Shown one piece after another: positions 37,764-47,409 of a DNA stretch of 64,000 nt. Below the pieces are notes generated by a model. It was not told where the DNA came from, ran no database searches, and worked only from the letters and a program-made list of their open reading frames with translations. This stretch comes from Bacteroidales bacterium (GTDB lineage Bacteria; Bacteroidota; Bacteroidia; Bacteroidales; Muribaculaceae), in assembly GCA_003150235.1 (NCBI GenBank), contig QAMW01000009.1, positions 1 to 64,000 on the forward strand. The letters are read 5' to 3'. Each line of letters starts with the position of its first letter. Within the stretch, counting starts at the first letter, position 1. Made by a program: the position numbers and the translations under genes.

Positions 37764-39970
37764 TATTTATGCACGATACGATCGTTTAGTTCGGCAAGCT
37801 TCGCACTGTTCCACCGGTCAGTTGTGCCCACAAGATAACCGGTTATACGCTGCAATTTGTCAATAGCATGGCTGCCGCATTTCGGACATTCCTCAAGATT
37901 TTCCTGAGCATCTTCATACCCGCAGTGCATACAACGGTTACGATTATGGTTTACCGACCCGTACCCTATATTATACTTGTCCATCAGGTCGACGATATCG
38001 CTTATTGCTTCGGGGTTGTGAGTAGCATCGCCGTCTATCTCCACATAGAAGATATGACCGCCACGGGTAAGTTCGTGATATGGAGCCTCAACCTCCGCCT
38101 TGTGCCTGGGAGAACAATGATAGTAGACCGGTACATGATTGGAATTGGTATAATATACTTTATCGGTCACGCCGGGAATCACACCGAAAGTCTTGCGGTC
38201 GGCTTTTGTAAATTTACCCGAAAGGCCCTCCGCGGGGGTGGCGAGCACCGAGAAATTGTGTTGGAATTTTTCCGAGTATTCATTTGCACGGCTCCGCATG
38301 TGAGACACAATTCTGAGACCAAGTGCCTGAGAATCGGCATCCTCTCCATGATGTTTTCCGGTAAGAGCGACCAGACACTCTGCGAGACCGATAAACCCGA
38401 TACCGAGGGTACCCTGGTTTATTACCGACTCAATCGTGTCGCCAGGCTTTAGATTCTCGCTTCCTCGCCACAGACGCGTCATAAGAAGCGGGAACTGCTT
38501 GGCAAGCGCGGTCTTCTGGAAATCATAACGGTCGCAAAGCTGACGGGCAGTGATGTCAAGCACCTCATCGAGCTTGCCGAAGAAACGGCGTATGCGCTCC
38601 TCTTTGTCAAGTATATTCATGCACTCTATGGCTATGCGCACGATATTGATGGTTGAGAAGCTGAGGTTTCCGCGGCCTATTGATGTCTTTTCGCCAAAAC
38701 GGTTTTCAAAGACACGTGTACGGCATCCCATCGTAGCAACTTCATATTCGTAACGCTTCGGGTCGTTGATATCCCATTTTTCATGATGGTTGAACGGGGC
38801 GTCAAGATTTACGAAGTTAGGGAAGAAACGACGTGCTGTAACCTTGCATGCAAGCTTGTAAAGGTCGTAGTTACGGTCTTCGGGCAGATAGCTTACACCG
38901 CGCTTTTTCTTCCATATCTGTATCGGGAAAATCGCCGTCGCACCGTTGCCGACACCTTCGTAAGTAGAGTTAAGCAACTCACGGATGATGCATCTTCCCT
39001 CGGCTGAGGTATCGGTACCATAATTTATCGAGCTGAACACCACCTGATTACCGCCACGCGAATGAATCGTGTTCATATTATGTATGAACGCCTCCATAGC
39101 CTGATGCACACGACCGACGGTCTTGTTTATAGCATGTTGCTTTACACGCTCCTCGCCGCTCAGTCCTTCAAGCGGTTTCTTTTCGTAATCATGAATTTCC
39201 ACATCATAAAGCGATGAGTGATCCTGACCATCGAATGCCTCGACCTGCTTTACCTCCTCTATATAAGAAGAACGTACAAACGGTGCGAGATAGAAATCAA
39301 ACGCCGGTATCGCCTGACCTCCGTGCATCTCATTCTGCGCGGTTTCAAGCGAGATACATCCGATAATGCTTGCCGTCTCGATACGTTTCGCGGGACGCGA
39401 CTCACCGTGACCGGCGGTAAAACCGTGTAGAAGAATATTGTCAAGCGGATGCTGCACACAGGTAAGACTCTTGGTAGGATAATAATCCTTGTCATGGATA
39501 TGCAGGTAGCCGTTGCGCACAGCCTCACGTGCTTCATGTGACAGCAGATAGTCATCGACGAAAGGCTTGGTAGTCTCGCTGGCAAACTTCATCATCATTC
39601 CGGCGGGAGAATCCGTATTCATGTTGGCATTCTCACGGGTGATGTCATTGCTCTTAGCCTCGATTATCTCAAGGAACATGTCGCGGGTTTTGGCGCGACG
39701 CGCGATATTACGCTGGTCGCGATACGCGATATAGCGCTTCGCGACTTCCTTGCGGGGACTCTTCATAAGCTCAAGCTCAACACGGTCCTGGATTTCCTCC
39801 ACGGTCATGCGCTCATTGCCCGACATGCTTATGCGATCTGTGATTTTATGTATGAGAGATTCATCCTCTCCCATTTCGGTTTGAAGCATCGCCTTGCGGA
39901 TTGCCGCCTTGATTTTTTCATCGTTATAGCCTACGACACGACCGTCGCGCTTAACTACTGTCTGTATCAT
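37763..39970 (-). CDS. nrdD: Anaerobic ribonucleoside-triphosphate reductase
   Basis: NrdD reduces ribonucleotides to deoxyribonucleotides without oxygen. The 735-aa protein has an N-terminal ATP-cone (about 1-95: VVKRDGRVVGYNDEKIKAAI), the large catalytic barrel, a zinc site CMHCGYEDAQENLEECPKCG and the glycyl-radical motif RITGYL with G711 near the end. All features of class III reductases are present. It has a good promoter at 40004-40036 and repeated sites further upstream, in line with anaerobic or stress-linked control. Confidence 0.97.
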   Translation of the reverse strand: MIQTVVKRDGRVVGYNDEKIKAAIRKAMLQTEMGEDESLIHKITDRISMSGNERMTVEEIQDRVELELMKSPRKEVAKRYIAYRDQRNIARRAKTRDMFLEIIEAKSNDITRENANMNTDSPAGMMMKFASETTKPFVDDYLLSHEAREAVRNGYLHIHDKDYYPTKSLTCVQHPLDNILLHGFTAGHGESRPAKRIETASIIGCISLETAQNEMHGGQAIPAFDFYLAPFVRSSYIEEVKQVEAFDGQDHSSLYDVEIHDYEKKPLEGLSGEERVKQHAINKTVGRVHQAMEAFIHNMNTIHSRGGNQVVFSSINYGTDTSAEGRCIIRELLNSTYEGVGNGATAIFPIQIWKKKRGVSYLPEDRNYDLYKLACKVTARRFFPNFVNLDAPFNHHEKWDINDPKRYEYEVATMGCRTRVFENRFGEKTSIGRGNLSFSTINIVRIAIECMNILDKEERIRRFFGKLDEVLDITARQLCDRYDFQKTALAKQFPLLMTRLWRGSENLKPGDTIESVINQGTLGIGFIGLAECLVALTGKHHGEDADSQALGLRIVSHMRSRANEYSEKFQHNFSVLATPAEGLSGKFTKADRKTFGVIPGVTDKVYYTNSNHVPVYYHCSPRHKAEVEAPYHELTRGGHIFYVEIDGDATHNPEAISDIVDLMDKYNIGYGSVNHNRNRCMHCGYEDAQENLEECPKCGSHAIDKLQRITGYLVGTTDRWNSAKLAELNDRIVHK

Positions 39971-40003
39971 TATCGGATAGTGTTATAGTAAAAGTTTTCT
40001 TTT

Positions 40004-40036
40004 GCAAAGCTACATAGACTCATCCGAATAAACAAA
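40004..40036 (-). promoter_or_regulatory. nrdDG promoter (TTTG - 20 nt - TAGCTTTG)
   Basis: On the minus strand TTTG (40033-40036) is followed after 20 nt by TAGCTTTGC (40004-40012), a full Bacteroidota promoter about 35 nt upstream of the nrdD ATG. Confidence 0.75.
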
Positions 40037-40067
40037 TTATTTTACAATTAAGTTATCAACAATTTCC

Positions 40068-40146
40068 ATTTTGGAAAACTTTTCAGCGCATCATAAAATT
40101 CAAACTGCTACAAATCAGCACATTGAAAAATATTTTGGAAAACTTT
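40068..40146. repeat. Perfect 15-bp direct repeat upstream of nrdD
   Basis: ATTTTGGAAAACTTT occurs at 40068-40082 and 40132-40146, start points 64 bp apart. A third copy of the GAAAACTTTT core lies in the opposite orientation at 39990-39999 in the nrdD leader. All three flank the nrdD promoter, suggesting binding sites of one regulator. Confidence 0.7.
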
Positions 40147-40207
40147 AATAAAATCACGCCAATATAAAATTCACAATATTGTCACGTCAATGTCAAATCA
40201 TGACATT

Positions 40208-40477
40208 TCAAGCGGAACGAGGCAGAACCCCGAATTGCACTACAAAAATCACAACCCACAGCACAATTACAATGCAATTTACCGTCAACTGACGGTAACA
40301 TTTCTGACGTACACAGTAGTATGTAAGAACCCCGAGATAGCTCGCAAAAGAAAGCACGCTGACTACAATGACCCATACCGGGATTGACTTCAATATCGGA
40401 ATAGTCACCAGCATCAAAAATGCCGGAATCAGCAATAATCCCACCTTCCTTCCACTCGGATTTTCAATTGTCTTCAT
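40208..40477 (-). CDS. Small three-helix membrane protein
   Basis: The 89-aa protein from ATG 40477 has three hydrophobic segments at about 10-28, 33-53 and 63-82 and almost no other features. No signal peptide cleavage site or catalytic motif is seen, and the family was not recognised. A TTG codon two residues upstream could also serve as start. It is isolated, divergent from rmuC and followed by the nrdD regulatory region. Confidence 0.65.
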   Translation of the reverse strand: MKTIENPSGRKVGLLLIPAFLMLVTIPILKSIPVWVIVVSVLSFASYLGVLTYYCVRQKCYRQLTVNCIVIVLWVVIFVVQFGVLPRSA

Positions 40478-40569
40478 AATCAAAATACAATAATAATATT
40501 AACACAAGGGTATCATGAAAAGATTTACTACATCTCCTTACTTTTAGCCTGATTCGGGAGAAATGTTGA

Positions 40570-40583
40570 ATGTGACGTCACAT
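40570..40583. promoter_or_regulatory. 14-bp perfect palindrome in the rmuC promoter
   Basis: ATGTGACGTCACAT is its own reverse complement. It ends 5 nt before the -7 element at 40589-40596, so a bound dimer would block the promoter spacer. This placement fits a repressor operator. Confidence 0.65.
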
Positions 40584-40588
40584 TTTTA

Positions 40589-40596
40589 TATATTTG
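40589..40596 (+). promoter_or_regulatory. -7 element TATATTTG for rmuC
   Basis: Exact TAnnTTTG match 30 nt before the rmuC ATG; the -33 half is only TTGA-like, near 40565. Confidence 0.55.
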
Positions 40597-40626
40597 TAAA
40601 AAATATCATACATAAAATCCATAAGG

Positions 40627-41904
40627 ATGTCCACAATCATTTTTTTAATTATAGGAATAGCTGCCGGAATAGCTATAGGATGGCTCAGTGCAACAGCAAA
40701 ATCGGGCAAGGCTGTCGGTAATCTTCGTGCCGAAATATCGGAAAAAGAGACCGACATAAAGATGCTGCGCCGCGAGATAGAACTTACCGGCGAACAACGT
40801 CGTAAAGACGATGAGGCGCGCGACCGTCATTATGCCGAACAATTACGTGTGACCCGAGAACAGTTGAAAAACGCAACCGACGAACTACTCCACTTACGCG
40901 CGGAAGAGCTTAACCGCTCCAATTCCTCCCAGATGAATGCCATCATCGAACCGTTGAAAGAGAAAATCAAAGAGATGCAGGAAGCGATGGAAAACACGCG
41001 TGAAATGAACACACGCAACACCGCGTCACTACATCAGGCTATCGAGGATGTAATCAAACGCACAGCATCCATAGGCGACGAGGCGGGGAAACTCGCCAAA
41101 GCACTCCGTCATGAGAACAAGATTCAGGGTAACTGGGGTGAAACCATCCTCAACGAGCTGCTGGAAAGCCAAGGTCTGAAACAAGGCATCCACTACGAAG
41201 TGCAGTCGACAATAAAGGACAAAAACGGGAAACCTGTGCTTAACGAAACGACCGACAAGCGCATGATACCTGATGTGATATTAAATTACAACAAAGGCAA
41301 ATCTCTCATCATCGATTCCAAGGTATCGCTCGCGGCATTCCTTGATTATACGGCGGCTGAAACCGAGGAGGAGCGCCGGGAAGCGCTCGACCGTCACATA
41401 AAAAGTATACGCTCCCATGTCAAGGAACTTGCCAATAAAAACTACAAGCGTTATATCCTGCCTCCCCGTGAGTCGCTCAACTTCATGATAATGTTTGTGC
41501 CCAACGAATCGGCATTGCAGCTCGCCATCATCAATGACCCGAGCCTGTGGCGAGAGGCACTGAGCGCGGGTGTGTTTATCGCCGGCGAATACAACCTTGT
41601 GGCGACACTGCGTATAGTCGAGCTTGCATGGATTCAGGAAGTCCAGGCAGAACAGCAGCGCAAAGTAAGCGAACTCGCCACCCAGCTTATCGAACGTGTC
41701 GGCGAATTTTACAGTCATTTCCGGCTGATACGTGAACGCATGGAAGCAGTAGACAAAGCATACTCCGAAGCAGAGAAAAAGCTCATGACCGGTCGTCAGA
41801 ACCTTATCGCCCCGGCACAGAAACTCAAAGAGATGGGTTATAAGGAAAAAGACCGGTATCCGCTACCTGAAAGTGATGGAAACATCGAAATACTCCAAGA
41901 ATAG
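40627..41904 (+). CDS. rmuC: DNA recombination protein RmuC
   Basis: RmuC is a membrane-anchored protein linked to limiting recombination at inverted repeats, with a restriction-nuclease-like core. The 425-aa protein has one N-terminal membrane helix (about 2-20), a long coiled coil (about 30-135, rich in Glu/Arg/Lys) and the RmuC domain from about 160 (GNWGETILNELLESQGL, DVILNYNKGKSLIIDSKVSLAAF with the DSK core). It stands alone on the plus strand, preceded by a palindromic operator-like site and followed by an imperfect hairpin. Confidence 0.95.
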   Translation: MSTIIFLIIGIAAGIAIGWLSATAKSGKAVGNLRAEISEKETDIKMLRREIELTGEQRRKDDEARDRHYAEQLRVTREQLKNATDELLHLRAEELNRSNSSQMNAIIEPLKEKIKEMQEAMENTREMNTRNTASLHQAIEDVIKRTASIGDEAGKLAKALRHENKIQGNWGETILNELLESQGLKQGIHYEVQSTIKDKNGKPVLNETTDKRMIPDVILNYNKGKSLIIDSKVSLAAFLDYTAAETEEERREALDRHIKSIRSHVKELANKNYKRYILPPRESLNFMIMFVPNESALQLAIINDPSLWREALSAGVFIAGEYNLVATLRIVELAWIQEVQAEQQRKVSELATQLIERVGEFYSHFRLIRERMEAVDKAYSEAEKKLMTGRQNLIAPAQKLKEMGYKEKDRYPLPESDGNIEILQE

Positions 41905-41907
41905 AAA

Positions 41908-41934
41908 CGGCTCATGGCATCACGCCACAAGCCG
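41908..41934 (+). terminator. Possible rmuC terminator hairpin
   Basis: CGGCT (41908-41912) and TGGC (41915-41918) pair with GCCA and AGCCG around a 5-nt loop, with a 2x2 internal loop. It starts 3 nt after the rmuC stop, but no T tract follows. Confidence 0.4.
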
Positions 41935-42110
41935 CCTATTGAGTCATAATTGAAATTATACTTGAACCTTGGTCAATGAGGAAATGTCAATACAATTCCC
42001 ATCAATATATAATAGATAGACTCAATGCGATTAATCTCAAGAATATCATCACAATGATATAATTAATAACTATAAATTACAAATTTTAACTAAAACTTTT
42101 TTTCGCCATT

Positions 42111-44036
42111 ATGTTAAAACCGCTATCACTATCCATTCTTTTTGTAACTTCGGCACTTTCCATTTCCGCTGCTGTAACCGTGACCAGTCCTGACGGGAGG
42201 CTCTCTGTGAGCACCGACATAAACAACGGGCAACCGATGTACACGTTAAGTTATGACAGTAAAGAGGTGTTAGTAAACTCGCCTCTCGGCTTCCGGTCAA
42301 ACGTGGCAGATTTTTCATCCGGAATGGAAATAACCGATACGCTTCGGAATACTGTGGAAAAGCATTATCTCCAGGACAAGATTAAGCATAGCGACATTGC
42401 ATACAAAGCAAACGCTGTTGCATTAACCATGCAAAACCCGCAGGGCAATAGTATGACGGTCGAATGGCAGGTGAGCGACAATAACGCTGCGGTACGATAC
42501 ACCATTCCGCGTCAAGGCGACACGGGAGCAATGATTGTCAACGAGGAAATGACAGGCTACCGGCTTCCGGCAAATTCGACGGTATTCATGACTTCTCAAA
42601 GTGACCCTATGATCGGATGGAAACGCACCAAGCCGAGCTATGAGGAATTTTATCATATCGATGCCCCGCTCGGGACGAAATCAGACTATGGTCACGGCTT
42701 CACTTTCCCGGCACTTTTCCACACGCCTGACAATATATGGCTGCTCGTGACCGAAACCGATGTCGACGGATATTACTGCGGAAGTCATTTGAGCGATTTC
42801 CATGACGGACTATACACCATCGCCTATCCTTTGGAGGGCGAGAATAACGGTAACGGGTCGGCTGCTCCCGGCATCGGACTGCCCCACTCTACTCCATGGC
42901 GTACCATAACTGTCGCCGATAATCTCGCGCCGATTGTCGAAACCACAATCCCCTGGGACTTGGTAGAACCACGCTACACCACCGCCCGTAAAGCGAATGC
43001 GGGCAGAGGCACATGGAGCTGGATTTTATGGCAGGATGAAAGTATTAATTTCGAAGATCAGAAGGCATATATTGACTTCGCCGCAGAAATGGGTTATGAA
43101 AATGCGCTCATCGACAACTGGTGGGACACCAACATCGGCAAAAAAGGCATCGAGCAGCTGGCGAAATATGCCGCCGGGAAAGGCGTCAACCTTATAATTT
43201 GGTATTCATCAAGCGGACACTGGAATGACATCGTACAAGGACCTACCGGCAAGATGGATCGTCCCATAGTAAGAAAAGAAGAGATGAAATGGCTTCACGA
43301 TGCCGGCATCAAGACCATAAAGGTAGACTTTTTCGGAGGAGATAAACAAGAGACCATGCGTCTCTATGAAGACATACTCAGTGATGCCGCTGATTATGGC
43401 ATAGATGTAATATTCCACGGCTGCACCCTCCCTCGTGGATGGGAACGCATGTATCCCAATTTTGTAGGCAGTGAAGCTGTACTTGCATCGGAAAACCTTG
43501 TTTTCGGTCAAAACCATTGTGACCTTGAGGCTGTGAGTGCGACCCTGCATCCGTTTATACGCAATGCCGCCGCCATCATGGAATATGGAGGTACATTCCT
43601 TAACCGTCGCCTGAACCGTGGAAACAATAGCGGAACAATACGCCGCACCGGCGACGGCTTTGAACTCGCAACTTCCATCCTGTTCCAAAATCCGGTACAG
43701 AATTTCGCACTCGCACCAAACAATCTTTCCGATGCCCCTGTCGAGGCAATAGAATTTATGAAATCAGTACCGACAACATGGGATGAGACCAAATATATCG
43801 ACGGTTATCCCGGCAAATATGCTGTCATTGCCCGTCGTCATGGTGACACATGGTATGTAGCCGGTATAAATGCTCTTGAAGAGCCGTTAACTGTCTCGCT
43901 GCCTGACCTTATAAATTCCGGGGCAAAACTATATTTTGACAAGACAACCGAAAAAATCGCATCACGCACTATCGGTAAAAACCGGAAAGTCACCATTCCT
44001 TCCAATGGAGGTTTCGTGGCAGTGTCAGCACTTTAG
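42111..44036 (+). CDS. Glycoside hydrolase family 97, probably an alpha-galactosidase-type member
   Basis: The 641-aa protein has a signal peptide (1-20), an N-terminal beta-sandwich (about 21-270), the catalytic TIM barrel (about 280-540) and a C-terminal beta domain, as in GH97. The barrel contains IKVDFFGGDKQ with D406 at the nucleophile position used by retaining members such as Bacteroides alpha-galactosidase BtGH97b; inverting SusB-like members have Glu chemistry instead. It should act in the periplasm on alpha-galactosides. It overlaps the convergent MscS gene by 4 nt, and a GH36 alpha-galactosidase lies nearby. Confidence 0.85.
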   Translation: MLKPLSLSILFVTSALSISAAVTVTSPDGRLSVSTDINNGQPMYTLSYDSKEVLVNSPLGFRSNVADFSSGMEITDTLRNTVEKHYLQDKIKHSDIAYKANAVALTMQNPQGNSMTVEWQVSDNNAAVRYTIPRQGDTGAMIVNEEMTGYRLPANSTVFMTSQSDPMIGWKRTKPSYEEFYHIDAPLGTKSDYGHGFTFPALFHTPDNIWLLVTETDVDGYYCGSHLSDFHDGLYTIAYPLEGENNGNGSAAPGIGLPHSTPWRTITVADNLAPIVETTIPWDLVEPRYTTARKANAGRGTWSWILWQDESINFEDQKAYIDFAAEMGYENALIDNWWDTNIGKKGIEQLAKYAAGKGVNLIIWYSSSGHWNDIVQGPTGKMDRPIVRKEEMKWLHDAGIKTIKVDFFGGDKQETMRLYEDILSDAADYGIDVIFHGCTLPRGWERMYPNFVGSEAVLASENLVFGQNHCDLEAVSATLHPFIRNAAAIMEYGGTFLNRRLNRGNNSGTIRRTGDGFELATSILFQNPVQNFALAPNNLSDAPVEAIEFMKSVPTTWDETKYIDGYPGKYAVIARRHGDTWYVAGINALEEPLTVSLPDLINSGAKLYFDKTTEKIASRTIGKNRKVTIPSNGGFVAVSAL

Positions 44037-45481
44037 CCTGCCGTTGGTGTCGCCGTGGGACTTTCTTTAGTATCATCGGCAAAAAACGGCTGCGGAACGC
44101 CAAACAGGTTTTCCGGTCCGCGACCGGCGATATATCCTTCGAGGATTGTGTCGCGACCCGACGGATTATTGAAGGCGACAAGTCCGAAAGAGGTCAGCAT
44201 CGTGGAAAGATGTTCAAATACCGTATCCATGATCGCCTCGTAGGGGAACCACGAAGATGTCGAGGTAAAGCAATACACCTGGAAGGGCACACCCGAATCG
44301 GTCTGTGGCAATGTCGACACAAAGCATGCGCTGGTATGTGATATATAGGGTGACGCGTCAAGCCACATCTTCATGTAGGCGCGGAAAAGTCCGAGATTGG
44401 TGTCAATAGTTCCGTCAACGAGCCCGGCGGAATTATTGACATCCTCGACTTTACCGGCTGCCTTCTGAGCAAGTTTCTGAGAGATATAGGCATCCATGAA
44501 CGGCAACTTGCGTATTTTTTCAAGCATTTCCGGGGTTGTCGGCTGAATACTGTCGGCATCTATCGTGTAGCTGCGCTGTATGCGGCGGGTATTGCTCAAC
44601 TGCATGCTCCGGAAATTCGTAAAGCTACCGCTGACAAGACTGTAGGGAGGCACACACGTGGTCGTCTTGTCCCAGTTGAGTATCTTCACCGAAGTAAGCG
44701 ACACCTCCTGTACTGTACCATTCGCATCAGTACCGTTTATCTTTATCCAGTCGCCTACATGCAGACTGTCATTCTCCGACAGCTGCACACCGGCGACCAC
44801 CCCCAGGATGCTGTCTTTGAACACTAGCATCAACACTGCGGCAAATGCACCCAGCCCGGCAAGCAATGTGCCCGGAGACTTATTTGCGAGTACAGCTACA
44901 GCCACTATCAGCGCAATTATCCATACGACACCCTTTAGCAGCTGCACAAGTCCGTTAAGAGGAAGACGCTTTTTATTTTTACGCGAATCGACATGCTTCC
45001 ACACTCCGCCTACAAGTGCCACAAGAGCAAGCCCTGTGACATAAATCACATACAGCAGAGTCAGACGCGTTAGCCATCCCGCAAGAACATCTTTAGTTGT
45101 GACAAGTGTGAACTGAATGAGGATAAGAAATACAAGAGCCGGAATCATGCGGCAGAGCTTGGAAAAGAAATTTTCATCTCGTAAAAATCCATACAAATCA
45201 CCAGCAACTTTCTCGCCAAACTTACGCATCGCACCCAGAATAATCCATTTTGCGACATATCCTACAGCTATAGCCACGAGAAACACCACTCCTGCATAGA
45301 CGATAGTCTCAATGGTATCATTGCCCGACAAGCCAAGCGGTTTCAATATCGAATCGACAATTTTCAACAGAAATGCCGCCACAGCATAAGTACCGTCTGC
45401 GGTAGGATTAATTGCCGACAGAGCAATGTCGGCCTGCGACTGAGTTTCCGTTGCCAGCGCAATAGTTGAGACGTGAATCAT
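44033..45481 (-). CDS. Mechanosensitive channel of the MscS family
   Basis: The 482-aa protein has several N-terminal membrane helices (about 25-165), the pore-lining helix rich in Gly and Ala (KSPGTLLAGLGAFAAVLML) and the beta domain that follows (DWIKINGTDANGTVQEVSLTSVKILNWD). A cytosolic extension fills the remaining 200 residues, as in larger YbdG-like channels. It should open under osmotic downshock. ATG at 45481 is chosen over a TTG three codons upstream. The C-terminus is Pro/Thr-rich and overlaps GH97 by 4 nt. Confidence 0.9.
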   Translation of the reverse strand: MIHVSTIALATETQSQADIALSAINPTADGTYAVAAFLLKIVDSILKPLGLSGNDTIETIVYAGVVFLVAIAVGYVAKWIILGAMRKFGEKVAGDLYGFLRDENFFSKLCRMIPALVFLILIQFTLVTTKDVLAGWLTRLTLLYVIYVTGLALVALVGGVWKHVDSRKNKKRLPLNGLVQLLKGVVWIIALIVAVAVLANKSPGTLLAGLGAFAAVLMLVFKDSILGVVAGVQLSENDSLHVGDWIKINGTDANGTVQEVSLTSVKILNWDKTTTCVPPYSLVSGSFTNFRSMQLSNTRRIQRSYTIDADSIQPTTPEMLEKIRKLPFMDAYISQKLAQKAAGKVEDVNNSAGLVDGTIDTNLGLFRAYMKMWLDASPYISHTSACFVSTLPQTDSGVPFQVYCFTSTSSWFPYEAIMDTVFEHLSTMLTSFGLVAFNNPSGRDTILEGYIAGRGPENLFGVPQPFFADDTKESPTATPTAG

Positions 45482-45568
45482 GATGAACAAGTTAAATATT
45501 TTTCAAATCATCAATATTATGACAATCGAAAAACTCTAATTGTTCATCGTCTTGTGCTACATGCAGAG

Positions 45569-47299
45569 CTATTTATCAGGGAAAAGTATCTTGTAATCAC
45601 GCTTCGCGGCAGGCTTCACGAGTTTTTCAGGCACAAAGCGCCACTGGTTGAGCTTGCGCGGGTGAATCACACCTTTATTCTTGATGTATTGTGACAGATA
45701 GTACCTCATATCACGGTCGGTTGAATAGACTATGCGCTGAGACAGTTTATCGTGTGGTATTCCTCCTCCATCGGTGAGCAATTCACCACCGCCATTTCCC
45801 CGATAACTGTTGAGAGCGACACGATACGTCTTGTCAAAATCAAATTTCGACCCGTCAGCCATTGAGATTATCGTCACCTTCTCCCCTTTAGGTTTGGTGA
45901 CATCAACTACATATTTTATACCGGCGGCAGAATCAAAGTTATAACTGCGGTTAAGCAGTGTCGACCTTCCCGCCTCTCCTTCCGTAGGTTGGTCTTTAAG
46001 TTGCAGCAGATGGTCCTCAGGCGAAGTCATAGTATTCACCCACTTGCCGTATGATTCCTCAAGACATCCCTTTATTTCCCTGCCTGTAAGCTCCATTACA
46101 TAGAGCATATTTTCATACTTATAGAGATTGAACATGTCGGCGACCGTTATTTCTCCAGCAGGAATCATGGCATCGTAAGAGAGCGGCGCCACAAACGAGA
46201 TATCAGCTCCGGAAAGGGCAAGCTGAAGTTCATGGATAAGGTCGACAAATTCCGATGACCCGAAATACGCGTCACGCGTCGAGATTGTATCGGTAAACAC
46301 GCCAAGCGGCTCACTGACAAAGTTATTTATCGTCTCGATATGAGGATAAAAACGACCCATATAGTTTACATCCGCCATATATTTTGACAAGTCAAGCAGT
46401 TCTCCTGATATTTTCTTATCAACGACCTTACCGGAATCATCGATATTAAAAGTCATGGTGACATCTGTGACAAACTCGGCATTGTTTGCCGGATTCATCA
46501 CCAATACGGTATCGCCCTCCACATTGACTACATTTTTCATGTCACGGCGATGGTCATGCCCTATGAGCACGAGGTCAAATCCCGGCACATTCCGTGCAAT
46601 CTCAAGTGAAGGATTTTCTTTATAATCGATAAGCACATTTCCATCCTGACCGGCATGAAACAGACCGATTATCACATCGGGATTCTCTGTTTCCTTGATT
46701 ACCGGAATCCATTTACGTGCAGTCATCTCCATATCCTCAAATGTCAGACCGTTCCATAGGGTCTGCGGAAGCCATGCAGGAATAGCCGGAGTAATCATAC
46801 CCAAAATGGCGATTTTCACTCCATCGCGTTCAAACACCTCATAGGGTTTGAAATGTGGTTTTCCGGTCGCGGTGTCTATTATATTGGCACCGAGAACAGG
46901 CATCTCACATTGCGATGCCCAACGGTCAAGCGTCACCCTTCCGGTCTCTACATCGTGGTTTCCTACATTACCCGCGTCATATTTCATGTAATTCATGATT
47001 TCCGATGTGATGTGGGGCGAGACAGTGTCAATATAATTATAGTAATATACCGTGGGCTGACCCTGAAGAATATCCCCATTGTCAATCAACAGTACATTGT
47101 CACCATATTTTTCACGCGCCTTGTTTATAACAGTCGACACACGGGCAAGACTGCCAGGCAACGGCTGCCCTGTGATAAAATCATACGGGAAATAGCTTCC
47201 GTGAACATCGGAAGTCTGGTATATTTTTATTTCGACTTCTTTAGCCGATATATACGAGCACGAAATCAGCGCAATCGCTGCAAAAAATATTTTTTTCAT
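45569..47299 (-). CDS. Periplasmic 5'-nucleotidase/metallophosphatase (UshA-like)
   Basis: The 576-aa protein has a signal peptide (1-19), a calcineurin-like metallophosphatase domain with the metal motifs YQTSDVHGS, NGDILQGQ, GNHDVE and IGHDHRRD, and a C-terminal 5'-nucleotidase domain with the substrate-stacking region (YRGNGGGELL). It should release phosphate and nucleosides from extracellular nucleotides. All metal ligands are present. It stands alone, between the MscS channel and the alpha-galactosidase gene on the same strand; the hairpin at 47359-47383 separates it from the latter. Confidence 0.92.
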   Translation of the reverse strand: MKKIFFAAIALISCSYISAKEVEIKIYQTSDVHGSYFPYDFITGQPLPGSLARVSTVINKAREKYGDNVLLIDNGDILQGQPTVYYYNYIDTVSPHITSEIMNYMKYDAGNVGNHDVETGRVTLDRWASQCEMPVLGANIIDTATGKPHFKPYEVFERDGVKIAILGMITPAIPAWLPQTLWNGLTFEDMEMTARKWIPVIKETENPDVIIGLFHAGQDGNVLIDYKENPSLEIARNVPGFDLVLIGHDHRRDMKNVVNVEGDTVLVMNPANNAEFVTDVTMTFNIDDSGKVVDKKISGELLDLSKYMADVNYMGRFYPHIETINNFVSEPLGVFTDTISTRDAYFGSSEFVDLIHELQLALSGADISFVAPLSYDAMIPAGEITVADMFNLYKYENMLYVMELTGREIKGCLEESYGKWVNTMTSPEDHLLQLKDQPTEGEAGRSTLLNRSYNFDSAAGIKYVVDVTKPKGEKVTIISMADGSKFDFDKTYRVALNSYRGNGGGELLTDGGGIPHDKLSQRIVYSTDRDMRYYLSQYIKNKGVIHPRKLNQWRFVPEKLVKPAAKRDYKILFPDK

Positions 47300-47358
47300 G
47301 GGAATCCTGTTAATACACTCTAAATACTACACTGCAAAATTAGACATAAAAATGCAAA

Positions 47359-47383
47359 AAGGCGATGCCTGAGGCATCGCCTT
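47359..47383 (-). terminator. Terminator after the GH36 alpha-galactosidase gene
   Basis: AAGGCGATGCC (47359-47369) and GGCATCGCCTT (47373-47383) form a perfect 11-bp stem with a 3-nt loop. Read on the minus strand it is followed by a T tract (TTTTTGCATTTTT). Confidence 0.9.
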
Positions 47384-47409
47384 AATAACATTTTAACATC
47401 AAATCCCGA

